Under the pieces are notes generated by a model. It was not told where the DNA came from. It saw nothing but the letters and a program-made list of their open reading frames with translations, and ran no database searches. A stretch of 60,000 nt of DNA from positions 15,814,155-15,874,154 of the forward strand of contig NC_134033.1 in the NCBI RefSeq assembly GCF_964204645.1. The letters run 5' to 3'. How positions within the stretch are numbered: the first letter of the stretch is position 1; each line of letters opens with the position of its first letter. Below are positions 25,667 through 37,500 of this stretch, piece after piece. Both the position numbers and the translations under genes were made by a program. Source of the DNA: Tubulanus polymorphus (lineage: Eukaryota > Nemertea > Palaeonemertea > Tubulaniformes > Tubulanidae).

Positions 25667-25708
25667 GGGTTTTTATACCGACAGCGTGACGTCATTATCC
25701 TGACCAAT
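25667..25708 (-). promoter_or_regulatory. Core promoter: CCAAT box, CRE and TATA box
   Basis: Reading on the minus strand: ATTGG (reverse CCAAT box) at 25708-25704, a perfect CRE palindrome TGACGTCA at 25694-25687, and GGTATAAAAACCC at about 25679-25667. All lie within 42 bases, upstream of a short leader and consensus donor. This ordered trio is typical of a regulated polymerase II promoter, and cAMP/CREB or AP-1-type control is the natural inference. Confidence 0.6.
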
Positions 25709-25959
25709 GAAAAGTGCTGATATTCCCGCCAAGTGTAGAAAATCAAAATGTTCTGATGGGATTCGAACCCGATTAACGCCACCCAAATTATTTCGACCAA
25801 ATCGACGAATTAAATACAATTAATTATCATCATGATGTGTCCTCAGTTAACCCCACTAGCTGTATGTTTTCATCGGTTTGAAAAACTGTTGGCGATGTAT
25901 TCTGAAAATCGCAAACACATACAAAGTTGCGTACTGAAAACCAAACTTAAAATCCCCTG

Positions 25960-26185
25960 CGACTACCACGGGTCTATGGTCCAGTGGTTAGAGTGCTCGT
26001 CTGAAGACTTACCGGTCGCAGTGTCGAACCCGGCTGAGATCAATCATTCTGGTTTGGTCATGTATTTTATTCTTTTTAATGTTTCAGATTGTATTGCGGA
26101 GATGGCTTCAGGATGGCTAGAAAATACGGATTGGACATTCTACGGGACTGTATCCATGGTGCATTCCAAAAGTGCGGAGTGACGC
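25960..26185 (+). mobile_element. Probable tRNA-derived SINE fragment
   Basis: The segment gggtctatggtccagtggtt, agagtgctcg at 25969-25998 resembles a tRNA 5' half with an A box (TGGTCCAGTGG). About 30 bases on, cagtgtcgaacccgg resembles a B box. The anticodon stem does not fold, so it is not a functional tRNA. A pyrimidine-rich tail ctttctttctttct follows at 26190. The open frame through it is not a gene. Confidence 0.5.
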
Positions 26186-28389
26186 CCCCTTTCTTTCTTT
26201 CTAATCTTTCTTTGTATCTTCGGCTCATTAGGCAGCCAACCAATAAGTATTCGTACTTATTGTAAGGTATATGCCGAGTTGGTACTCTAAAGGTTAAAAC
26301 TTTTTAAAACTTTAAAAAGTTTGATCAAAACTAAATGACAACACTATTCAAAAGCGTAACTTTTTAACCAGCAGTTTTTTCACTCTCTTTCGATTAAGCC
26401 TACGTCATTGATCCACATAATTTCCTTGATTTTTCGACGCTTTCATAAATCGGGATTCGAACCTGCTTACTAGCCTCTCCGATAGATGGCGAATGAATAG
26501 TTCAATGAACATGTCGCGATTGAACTTGTCAAAACTTTTCCACCGGATTTACTTTTGAAAATCTTTGAAAACAACGTTTTTCCTTCTGAATATGACTAAA
26601 TACATACTATATTGATCGGTAAGAATAAGTGTCTTATGCTGACTTGTCTAATTCTTTGAAATTGAGAATGTCATTAGTTTTAACCGTTGAAATTTAATTG
26701 AAAATTAATTTTTTTTAAACAATTCAATTCAATTAATCATGTTAGTTACGTATTTTTTCTTAAGTCAAACTGGGGTGATTAATCCACAGGGCCCAGGGAG
26801 TCTCACTGGGACTCAGGGGAAACTGAGGTAACTTAGTTAGGAGTCCAACAGGGGACTCAAAGAGTAAGACAAAGTGAATTGATTAAATGGACAAACTTAG
26901 GTAATTTCAGAGTCTGCTTGGGACTCGTCAAACTAAGAGGGGGGGGGGGACAAGCTGGACTGATATTTTAGTACAAGTCTGACTGGGACTCAGAAACAAA
27001 CTGAGGTAATTAAGGAGTCTGACTGGCTGAGACAAACTGGAGGTTCGTGAAACCAAAATAGAAATCAAATCTATAGGCCTATTCTATTTTTTTAATCTTG
27101 TAGTGAGAAACTGGTTTGAGTCTGAGATCTAGAACACATCCCCTCTTTAGCGGAAACGACCCGTGACGTCAAGCCCCCTCACACTGAGTGGCTGCAACTA
27201 TCCCCTCTGAGTGGCTATTGATTGTTGAAAAATGCAAGTTAATAACTCTGTTGTTCGATAGTGACAGATGTTCGAATTGGAATTCTGTATACATCGCGTC
27301 GTATTGGGTCAGGCTTATAGCGCTGCTGCATGTATACACTATTTAATTAATATATATATATATATATATATAAATGAATGTATTTGTGGTATATACCCTA
27401 CACGGCTCTACGCTCTACGGAACTAAATACATCTGGATACCTTTTATTGCGTCTTAAATGTCATTTTGGATTTTGATACGGAAAATACGGTTTATAGGCC
27501 TATCACACGCGTACTAGAACAAACAGGTAAAATACATATGGGTGATACACCTCGTCTAGAAAAACACTCATAATCCTGGGGCCAGTTTCTCAAACGTTGG
27601 TGAGACTTGGGCCTAATACATGACGATGATCCCTGTAGTGTGAGATCGAAATGTTGTGTCTTTTTTTTTGATTGAATAGATTCTCGATTTTATAAATTTT
27701 AATCTGTATATAGTGGGTTTTTTATCTTATAACCAGTGGTTAGTTGACAATAGTGACAATTAAAAGTTCATCGTTACCATGGTATTCTGAATAATTTTTT
27801 TGTCTAACTATACATGCGCAGGGTTACCCCTCTAAAAACCATTAAAAAATAAATTGTTTTTTCCGCTAGGGCCTTTTTGATACGATGTGTTATTTTACCT
27901 TTGATTGTAATGTATACATTTGTTGTTTCAATTCAAATTTCAGAGTTAGATCCTATCGCATGGTTCCCATAGTACCGGGAAATTAGGAAAAACTTTTGGG
28001 AATTTTGAAATAATATTCCCAGTTTGGAAATATTTGGGAACTTGAGAAATTTTCCTCAAATCAGGAAAATATTCGGGGAATTCATTAGATTCCATTGATT
28101 TTTTAATTCATGTTGGCCTGACTGTGGGAACCATGCTTTTAGGAACAAAAGAGAAGTGGTAGTCAAGGGGGTCAAGAGGTAGAAATACCGGTACTTTTAA
28201 AGACTCCATTTATTAAATCCACATTCCTTGACAATGGTTAAAAGTTGAAAACTGAAAATTTTCAATAAATTTTTCAAACTTATTCATTTTTTTCATCATG
28301 GATTTTATAATCTACATCCCAGTGGCATTCCCAATTTCAGACTTTAAAAAAAATCGAATCTAATCGAAGTTAATTTATTTCTCTTTCAG
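26186..28389. other. Non-coding DNA upstream of the ferlin start
   Basis: No gene is supported. It contains a degenerate repeat of gactgggactca type (26770-27040), a G-run at 26939, a TA dinucleotide run at 27348-27372, and a hairpin-type element with cagtttctcaaacgtt and gacaattaaaagttcatcgt near 27580-27790. The ferlin promoter and any upstream leader exons could lie here or farther left, but I could not place a core promoter. Confidence 0.45.
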
Positions 28390-28432
28390 ATCATGAACAT
28401 CGCGAAAAAATAGTACTTAAAACGATTAAAAG
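28390..28432 (+). promoter_or_regulatory. 5' leader of the ferlin coding exon, with a short upstream ORF
   Basis: The acceptor tttctctttcag ends at 28389, so the first coding exon probably begins at 28390 and an upstream leader exon exists. An upstream ATG at 28393 opens a six-codon frame (MNIAKK) ending with TAG at 28411-28413, 19 bases before the main ATG. Such short upstream frames can damp translation. Confidence 0.45.
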
Positions 28433-28511
28433 ATGGCGTTGGAATTACAATTGCGTTACGTGGATAATCTGAGGGGTAAAGGCAATAGATTCGGTCGGCT
28501 CTCATTCAGGG
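28433..28511 (+). CDS. OTOF-like: Ferlin exon 1 (C2A, start codon)
   Basis: Encodes MALELQLRYVDNLRGKGNRF and six more residues. It aligns with the extreme N-terminus of otoferlin, including the LRGKG motif, which fixes the start. Donor gtgagt; ends one base into a codon. An open frame continuing past the donor is intron read-through. Confidence 0.92.
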
Positions 28512-31500
28512 GTGAGTTTGTACGAGGACACCTCGTTCAGGGAGTACGTACCGGTACCCAGTTCCACTGTTCTATTTTTGGTAGGCCCCTAATAAAGGCG
28601 ACTTCTTCAAACTCTGTTAAGTCATCATCGTCTGAGGCGTCACTTAACTTTTACTTTACTTTCTTCACTTTGAGTCGCAATTTGTATTTTCCAATTCAAT
28701 TTACATCGAATAACTTAAGTTGTCTCTTCTTTTTGAGTCGCAATTTGTATTTCCAATTCAATCTACCCGTTCTAAAGTGTAAGTCATCATTTTGGATAGG
28801 TCACATTACCGAAATCATCTCTATTTTTGAGTCTCAATTTATATTTCTAATTCAATTTACTTAGTGTAAGTCATCATTTGGATTTAATTTTGAAGTCATC
28901 TCTAATTTTTGAGTCCCACTTAATATTTCCAATTCATTTTACTAGGCCTTAGTGTAAGACATCATTTTGGATAGGTCACGTTACTGAAGTCCCAATTTGT
29001 ATTTCTAAATCAATTTTTTAAATTTAACCGATTGTTGCGATAAGTCGTTGATGTAATGATCCTCGCTTGACTTCAGCCACAGTATTTGACTGCGTATATC
29101 CAGTACGACTCTGGTGTCCACATTGTATTCATTGTAAACAGCTGTTTCACGCGTTACAGCGAATAAATACCATCGATGAATTAATCAGCAGTCGTTCGTT
29201 CGGCAGGTGTACAATAACAACCACCTCAGCCGTATACTGATTTCAATTATTTCACATTGGAAACGTTAATCGACTTGAAAAAATTCAATTCAGAGATTTT
29301 GTTCGCGTAGATTGACTCGAGATTAGCGTGGAAAAAAATCTCTGTAGTTCAGATTGAATGAATAGATGCAAGATGCACTTTCTAGCAAACTAACTGCAAT
29401 GAGACGTAGTTTCCGGGTAATAAAGACAAAATCTTGAAGAATTATGTGCTTTTTGTTTGAAATTATCTACCTCATCTTGTAGAAACGAGATTTTCGCAGC
29501 CGTAGCGCGTGCCTACCGTCAGAATCCGTGCCTGTACTTCTACAAAATATGTTATTCACATTTTTCTGACTATATTTTGGAACAGAGTGGAATATAGCTC
29601 GGATCCGCCCCTGAATACCTCTGATTATCACGTGCCCCCGGACTCTGTTTACCCCGGAGTTTGATTACCTCTGATTATCACGTGCCCCCGGACTCTGTTT
29701 ACCCCGGAGTTGATTGATTATTACTTGCCGAGGCGGATACATCAACGTAAAATTTGTTATGAATACAATCAATATTTTCTCACTTCGTTCTTTCAGATTA
29801 TATCTACGATACGAAAACAGTCGCCTCGCAAAATGGCAGCGTTTATTTCGGGGAGGTGAGTTACAGATTTCAGCATAAAAGCTTACGTTGCGCTGGTGTT
29901 GATTTCATGTTTACGATGGAAATTTTCGTTTTGGATTCTTATCAAGCGCAGGAAAACCCTGTTAGCCTAACCGTCGTTTGTGGCTTATCCGTGGTTAGGC
30001 TAACCAACTTAAGATAAGTGGCCGCACGAAGACAATAGTTAGCTAACAGCGTTTTCCTGCGTCCAAACCACAGTTTGCTAACCACGGTTACAGGGTTTTC
30101 CCGCGCCAGCCCCAGGCAGTTGTGCTATGAGAATGATTCTGTATTGAAGTTGAACCCGCTCATCGATTTTTCTTCGATTGAGTTTAAAGCAAGCCTGGCG
30201 TACTTCGAAATAGCAACTGGTCCTATCCAGTTGCTAGTGAGCGAGTACCGCTCGCACATCTAGTGAAACTCTAGTAAAAACCAGCAACTGCGTGGCTCGT
30301 TCCGGTCTCTAGGTCCTCATCGCGTATATCGACAGCAACTGTGTCATCTAACAAATATTCTTGAGGACATCACAAGTCAAGTGTCAAATTGCTTTATCTT
30401 AGTCGGTTGCGCCATGTGTTGATTATGGAACGCGCACATCAGCTGATATCCCGTAACTGAGTACAACCAGTTGCTCAAAAGTAGAAAACATGACCAACTG
30501 GCTGCAACTGGATATAAATCGTTGTTTACCAGTCGTAAGCTAGTGTACATCGACACATTCAAGCGAACTGATTCGGCCAGTTCTTCCCATACGATGAAAA
30601 CTTCCTTGCAACTAGTTGTCTCCAGTTACTCTGTCAATGTGCACATTAGGCTTAACAATTAGATTGTTTCATTGAAACTGAATGAAATGATTCGGTATAT
30701 TTCAGACGTACAGATGGCCGCTCGGTACTTCACTCACTGGTAATGAAGTTCTACGCATGGCTTTCTACAATAAAAGTAAATTTAGTAAAACGTAAGTCTT
30801 CAAATCATCGTTTTATTCAGTACGGTTTTCCAATCAATTCTACAATCATTAATAACTGATTTTGGATTGTTTGTCTGTTGTTTTATTGGTGAATTAAGTA
30901 TGAGTCTACAATCATTAATTACTGATTGTTGATTATCTATAGCTTTATTGATGATTTCAGTAATATTCTACAATCATTGATTACTGATTGTTAATTGTTT
31001 GATTGTTTTATTTGTAGTTTTATTGGTGAATTCAGCATGATTCTACAATCGTTGATAACTGATTTTAGTTACACGAGCACCGAAACATTAATAGACGCGA
31101 ATCAACAAAGCTTAAGGGTAAGTCAACGCTCGGAAACGGATAATGGATACATTCATTGGATAATGAGGATCCATTCATATATTTCATACTTCTCTCTCCG
31201 TTTTCAGACGTGCGTGTCGTTCGAAGTGATTTATACGCCACCAGACGGCGCTAACGTGAAATGGAAAGAAGAGGATTTCAATTTCCCGATGTTCGATAAT
31301 TTCGCGACCGACGAAACGGATGGAGGCACGGCAGACGGAATCATGGAGTTCGTATTTCTAACAATCAATTCAGTTAGGCCAAGCTCAGGACTTATGATCC
31401 GACTAGATAGTACACGTGATCACTGATTGCCAATTCATTTGTCTCCCGATCTTAAGAGCGATCGGGTGGACTAGGACTCGGTCAGCACCGAGTCTAAAAG

Positions 31501-34500
31501 TCATGTGACGCAATACTCGCATCTGATTGGCTACGGCGAAAAATAACAGTCTAAGGAAAAAGAACTTGTTCGTTCCTTATGTTTTGGCTTACGATCAGTT
31601 TTCGATGGACCCGTTGCGGTCGTAAGTACACTCGTGTTGAGAAGGTTCCGGATATAAATATCGCAGACTTGACTGCTTATGATCCGATGATCTGATCAGA
31701 TCTTAGTCGACTTGAGTTAGGCATTTTCTTTTATAAATATATATATTTATCTTAAGTTTATTTGCCATAAAAGTTGAGCGGCCTGTTGTAGAAAGCTCCA
31801 TACCAGACTAAATCACACCCACTGGAGTCAGGTGGGGGATTGATCAGTTTAGGAAATAGAATATCTGAAATTACAGGATAAAGAAACATAATATCAGTGT
31901 TTTTAGTAAGAAATTAACAAGCCAGGAGGGTCCTATAATATGTCTCAGTCCCTGAAACGAAAGCTGGTTTGAAAAAACAGGTGGTCCTTACAAAACGACA
32001 GACAGGTCTAGCCCGGGACTTGGCTCTTATTGAAAACACTGAATATAGAAATCTCCAAGCTTCGCTTTAATGGATGTTAAAACATCTTGCGGCCGCGGAG
32101 GATTCAAAATATTAAATTTCCTGTGTAGGTATTTAAGGTTTACAAGTCAAACCTTTACTTAAGACTGGTATTCTACAGTACCTCATGATGTCGTTGCCCA
32201 GATTTTCTTCGTTATATTGAAGTTGTATTTTATATTGAACAGGAGTATGGACAGCGAGCAGAATATAATGTCGGCAATGTCAGCGATGGCCGAACCTCAA
32301 GACGAAGAACTCAGTCCGGAAGACGATGAGGAAATTAATCTCAATTTATCGAAAGGTCAAACTAAGTACGTATACGATATCGTATCATAGCACGACTTTA
32401 TCTAGGACTCGGTTTTTAGTCCCAGTTTAGGCTTAGTTTTATCAGTAACTGACTCAGTTCTGAGTCAAATTGTATCAAGATTCAACTTGAGATATTTGAA
32501 GGCAAAAGCGATTTATTAAAATCCCAACTCAAACTAACTTCTGATCAGCGATGAATGAAATTTGTATTTCTATTTTCTGTTTCATCAGGAAACCGATGCG
32601 AATTGAACCCACTATGGACAAAGTCGCTGATTATCAGGTAAAGACACTAAATTTTTAGTCATCTACAATTGAAAAATATAATCTGAATCAATTTGAATTG
32701 CAGTTTCGCTTGACTCCGTTTGTGTCTAATGTTGTTCTCAGGTTAGTGTTCAAACTATAAATACAGAAAACAGTAGACGGCGCGTTTGCCTGAGATTTCG
32801 CGGGACCGAGGCGTCGGTGTGTGAATGGGTCATCCATCATCACATGAATTGTAGGAGGGTGAAAAAGTTTACAATATTGACGACCACTCACGAGGAAATC
32901 AGGGAATAGTCGGGGAATTTAGTAAAAAAGCTAAAAATCAGAGAAAAATCGGGGAATTTTGATAGAAAAAAAAATTAAAAATCAGAAAACATGTTGAGAT
33001 TGTTAAATCGCGCATGAAATCAAACAGTTTCCGCATATGTCTTATGTATTGATTGTGTTTATTGATTGAATTCTTAGCAGATCGAGTCAGGGAAACATCG
33101 CGCATGTCTGGAAATAGGGAAAAAAGAAGGTGACCACCCGGTTGTTTCACGGGCCGCTTGATGGTCAGGGCCCAGTTTCACATAAAGGTTTAACTCTTAA
33201 ATCGATTCAATTTCTTCATTAATTCAGTTTATCTAAAACGATTTAGGCCTCAATCCTTTATGTGAACCTGGGCCCAGAGGCAATAAGCATACGCGCAGTC
33301 TACTGTATTTAGGTCAAAGATAGGAAATGTATTTCGACTTGTTTTCAGTAACGTATTTCAATCGAGGCACAACAATCGATAACCATCGTTTTATTGATTC
33401 CATTTCTGTTGTAAATTCACCGATTTATCGCTAAGGTAACTATACACATACAATCGGTGCGTCTCGCGGTCGGGTCTCGGATACTCATTCGACCGGCCCT
33501 CATTCTACAAGTCGGCCCGTACACGCAGAAAACGAACAAAAGCGCCCCGGACGACGAGTCATCGGGTATCGAAAAGGAAAAGGTAGATTGCATGGTTGTG
33601 TTCCCCCCGCGCGGGCGATGGTTGTCTTCCCACAGATGGGCGCGGCGCGGCTCGGGTTTTCACACGCATGCACGAGCCGAACTCGCGTCTGTTACGGCGA
33701 ATGCGATTGGTCGAAGTCCTCGTGATTTGTGGTCGGATCTTGCATCGTTTGGTCACGGTCTCACTCGATGTTGTCTCTTTATTTATTTTCAGGTTGTGAG
33801 GTGGTTTTTATTTTTCGAATTCTCTCCTCATTCGGCCCTAGTGAATGTTTTTATCCGTTGTATGAAATCCCGCTCTAACGATGAACAGCGATCGAAATGT
33901 TTCATCGAGTTGATAGTTCAACATTTGAACTGCATGTATTTGCTAATAGTCGTCTTCAGGAATATTTGTGCTTTAACAAAATTATGAGATATATTTACAA
34001 TTCAGAATGAAGTTGGTTTAACATAACCGGCCGATAAATACCATAGCAACAATGAACTCAAACCTACTTGAACATTTGAGCAACTGCAGCTCCTGGACCC
34101 AGTTCCACAGTTCTGAGTTAAGATTTGACTCGGAGTTAAATCATCGGAAATGAACTAATTTTAACCCAGAGTTAACTCTAACTCACGACTGTGGAACTGG
34201 ATCCTGGTGATTTTATTGTTAGCGTGGGATTTTATATAATCTTTATAACACAGACTCGGGAATGTCCCGTCAATCGACGGTGTTCACCCACGATGGCCTC
34301 ATTTGTTTTTTTGTCATCTCTGTTCTAGCTTCACGTTAACGTCTGTGAAGTGCGAATGGCCGTCGGTAAACGTTTAGAAATATCGTGCGACCTCGTTTTG
34401 ACGATCGATTCGTACCGGGAGAAAACAACAATGCAAGCGTCGTCGGGTATCGCTGTAGATGTATGTAACGCGGGGAGAGAGCCGTCGAGAACCGCTTCAG

Positions 34501-37500
34501 ATCTACAGATACGACTCATCTCGATAAAAACGCCCGCGAAAACACGTTGCAAAAATCCCAGTAATCGGTGATGCAGTTGGCTTTCAACACGTTTAACGAG
34601 CTCTCTACCGGCCGCTTCTATCAGGTTTACAGATTATCCCATTCCTGAGTAGGTGTAGTGCATATTCTGCGTATCGGAATATGCCATGAGGAGAATTCCC
34701 GAATGAGGAGAATTCCCGAATCAGTTGAAACCAGTCAAAGCGTGCAGAGGTCCGTTGAGGCAAGTTGACAGAGGCAGATGGCTTCCGTAGACAAGTGACT
34801 AATTCTAATTCAATTGAAGAAAAAACCGACAATTATGAAGAAAAACATAGTGAATTTTCTGAAAATATTCCCTTAGCTTTTCTTCATTTTAGTGTGGGTT
34901 TTTTTTTTCAATAGAGAAGCGTACGGAGTCAATTGTATTTCGGATAAATGTTCATTGCAAGCTTTGACGTCCATCAAAAGGTTCAAAGTTACTAGTCAAT
35001 ATATATCTCTAGCTCCAGGCCCTGTTGCACAGTCGTGACTTGAGTCCAAAAGTAGTCTTAAATCTTAAGGCTGGTCTTAAGTTGGCCATAGAACTAAGTT
35101 AGTCTTAGACTGGTCTCAAGTCTAAGCCATGACTATTTGACCGGCCTCTGTAGTCTGATTTGAGTAAAAAAGAGATGCTTCACATAAATGTGGCTTTTTG
35201 CAACGGCCGCCTTATTGCGTGTGGGATTGAGTGGGCGTATCTGTCAGTGGTTCTTGCGCTTGATTCAAATCTCATTCATCCTCAACGTAGCAGGATTATC
35301 ATAACGTAGCTTACCTGGAATTATAGGTTAATCTTTATTTTCTTTTGCTAAATTTAGAAAATCTTGCAATAATAACAAAAAACAAGTAACAAGTCCAAGA
35401 AACTTTCTTTGAGCCAGGAGCTTATTCAACGTTTAAACTATATCCTGATAGTCATGTTCAGGAATGCTGAAGGTGACTTATTACTGAAATTAGATTCTAA
35501 TTCTTGAAATTGATGACTATTGGGATTTGAATAACCATAGAAGCGATAACATTAAAAACCTCATTTTCTAATGAGTAAATACAGTTTATTAACACGAACG
35601 TTTTCGGGATCATATCCCCTCATCAGGTGAAATACAAGTGAATCAAATGATTAAACTACAGGTTTATATACAACATAAGTTACAAAATTACAAGTGCTAA
35701 ATTCTAAGCTAATTACAAACCAAGTATTTAATTACAAACTAATTATTTGAATACATTTAGGATAAAGGATGAGCCGTTTTGAAATAATTGTTGGTTTAAA
35801 GAGGGTCGTTGCGCTTTAATAAACAGGGCCTCCCTAATTTTACAGTCGAGATCAGATGAACCTTTGTCTAGAATTTTGAATTTGTTCTTACTGAATTCCT
35901 GATCACAAGTGTGACAAATTGCGAGATGTTGTCCAATCGCAGAAGTCTTTGATCTGTGTTCCTTAATCCTGATGGCCAAATGTCGTTTAGTTTTCCCAAT
36001 ATAGGAAGTGTTTATATCACATAAACAATTGAATTTATATATGACTTTAGCCTTCAGCGATTTAGGGGTAGCACATTTCAAAGAGAAAAAATCCTTTATC
36101 CTAAATGTATTCAAATAATTAGTTTGTAATTAAATACTTGGTTTGTAATTAGCTTAGAATTTAGCACTTGTAATTTTGTAACTTATGTTGTATATAAACC
36201 TGTAGTTTAATCATTTGATTCACTTGTATTTCACCTGATGAGGGGATATGATCCCGAAAACGTTCGTGTTAATAAACTGTATTTACTCATTAGAAAATGA
36301 GGTTTTTAATGTTATCGCTTCTATGGTTATTCGGATATTTGAACTCTCTTCCTAAGAACTATTGGGATTTAGTGAAAATATTGAATAAACACCGGCTTAA
36401 GGAAACATTTTCGGACTTCATATTATTTTTTTCGTTGTTATTGCGCGATTGTTTACATATTATCGTCTCGAACATGGATACATTATGGAGAACTCTCGAC
36501 TTAGACAGTTCTCATTCTGGAGGACTCATGACTTAGACAGTTCTTATTCTGGAGAACTCTCGACTTAGACAGTTCTCATTCTGGAGGACTCATGACTTCA
36601 ACTTCATAGTTTACTGTTATAGATGAAAACAATTTATTTCGACATTTAAGAAATACTTTTAAGTTTTGTGAAGCTATTTAATTTAGGAACTAGAAATAAT
36701 TATTTCTTGCGGTTTTAGTACTGGGTACTGTAGGCCGTCTCGCTTTGTAAATGTTTTCATAAATTCAAAATTGAATTTATGGAAGCATAACAAAATATCT
36801 TAAGCTTTTCCCTTTTAAGTGGCTAAGGTAATTCGGGTATTTGGCCTCCTTAAAGGAGGGTGGGGTGGCCACTGACCTGGAAAACTCAGGAATCAGAAAA
36901 TTCTAGACAACATTCGGAAAAACTCAAGGAATTTAACCAATTTTACCAAAAACCTGGAAAACCCAGAGAATTCGGATAATGCTATTGATCACACGTTCCT
37001 TTGTCAATACGTGATTAAATGAAAAATGAATGAATTGTTACATTTTAAACCTAGAAATTTTTCTGAATCACGGAGGGAATTTTGTGTAATCACATGGAAA
37101 ATTCTGGGAAAACCCAGGGCCTGTTTTTATAGACCAGTGTAGCCTTTAACCTGGTGGCTAACTAAATTGAAAATGAATTAAAAGTTAGCCCCTGCTTTAA
37201 AGGTAATACCAGTCCGTAAAACCGGCCCCGGGGGATTTGTAAATGGGCGATAAGTGGCCACCTTGTAAAGGTACAAAAAATCAATGGTGCCGAAAATCAA
37301 ATCCCGCGAATGCTGGTGCTACAAACCGCGGTGAACGTATTTGATTTTTTCTCTCATCTCTCACACGTTCGGCTGTGTTTATATATTTGCGCAGGTGTCG
37401 GTCTCGGTGGAAGAGGGCAAGAATTTCTCGGGCGCGAACATCAACCCGAGTTTAATCGTTACCGTCGGCAACGTTAAAGAGTATTCGCGCATTGTTAAAC

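Larger units (their letters stand above)
35529..36332 (-). mobile_element. Penelope-like retroelement remnant with inverted terminal repeats
   Basis: Two 242-bp arms, 35529-35770 and 36091-36332, are reverse complements with essentially no differences along the stretches I compared. They enclose 320 bp. A minus-strand frame of 123 codons (36114-35743) spans the centre and encodes a GIY-YIG nuclease domain. Penelope-like elements combine reverse transcriptase with a C-terminal GIY-YIG nuclease and often have terminal repeats in inverted order. Here only the nuclease end survives. The element sits in the ferlin intron between exons 8b and 8c. Confidence 0.85.

Noticed and set aside
25745-25790. 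B-box-like gggattcgaacccg suggesting a tRNA gene
   Set aside because: No acceptor stem, D arm or anticodon arm folds around it; at most a fragment of a tRNA-derived repeat. The same holds for the motif near 26452.
33457-33987. 176-codon plus-strand frame
   Set aside because: Only the first part, up to the donor at 33582, looks like C2 sequence; the rest is intron read-through.
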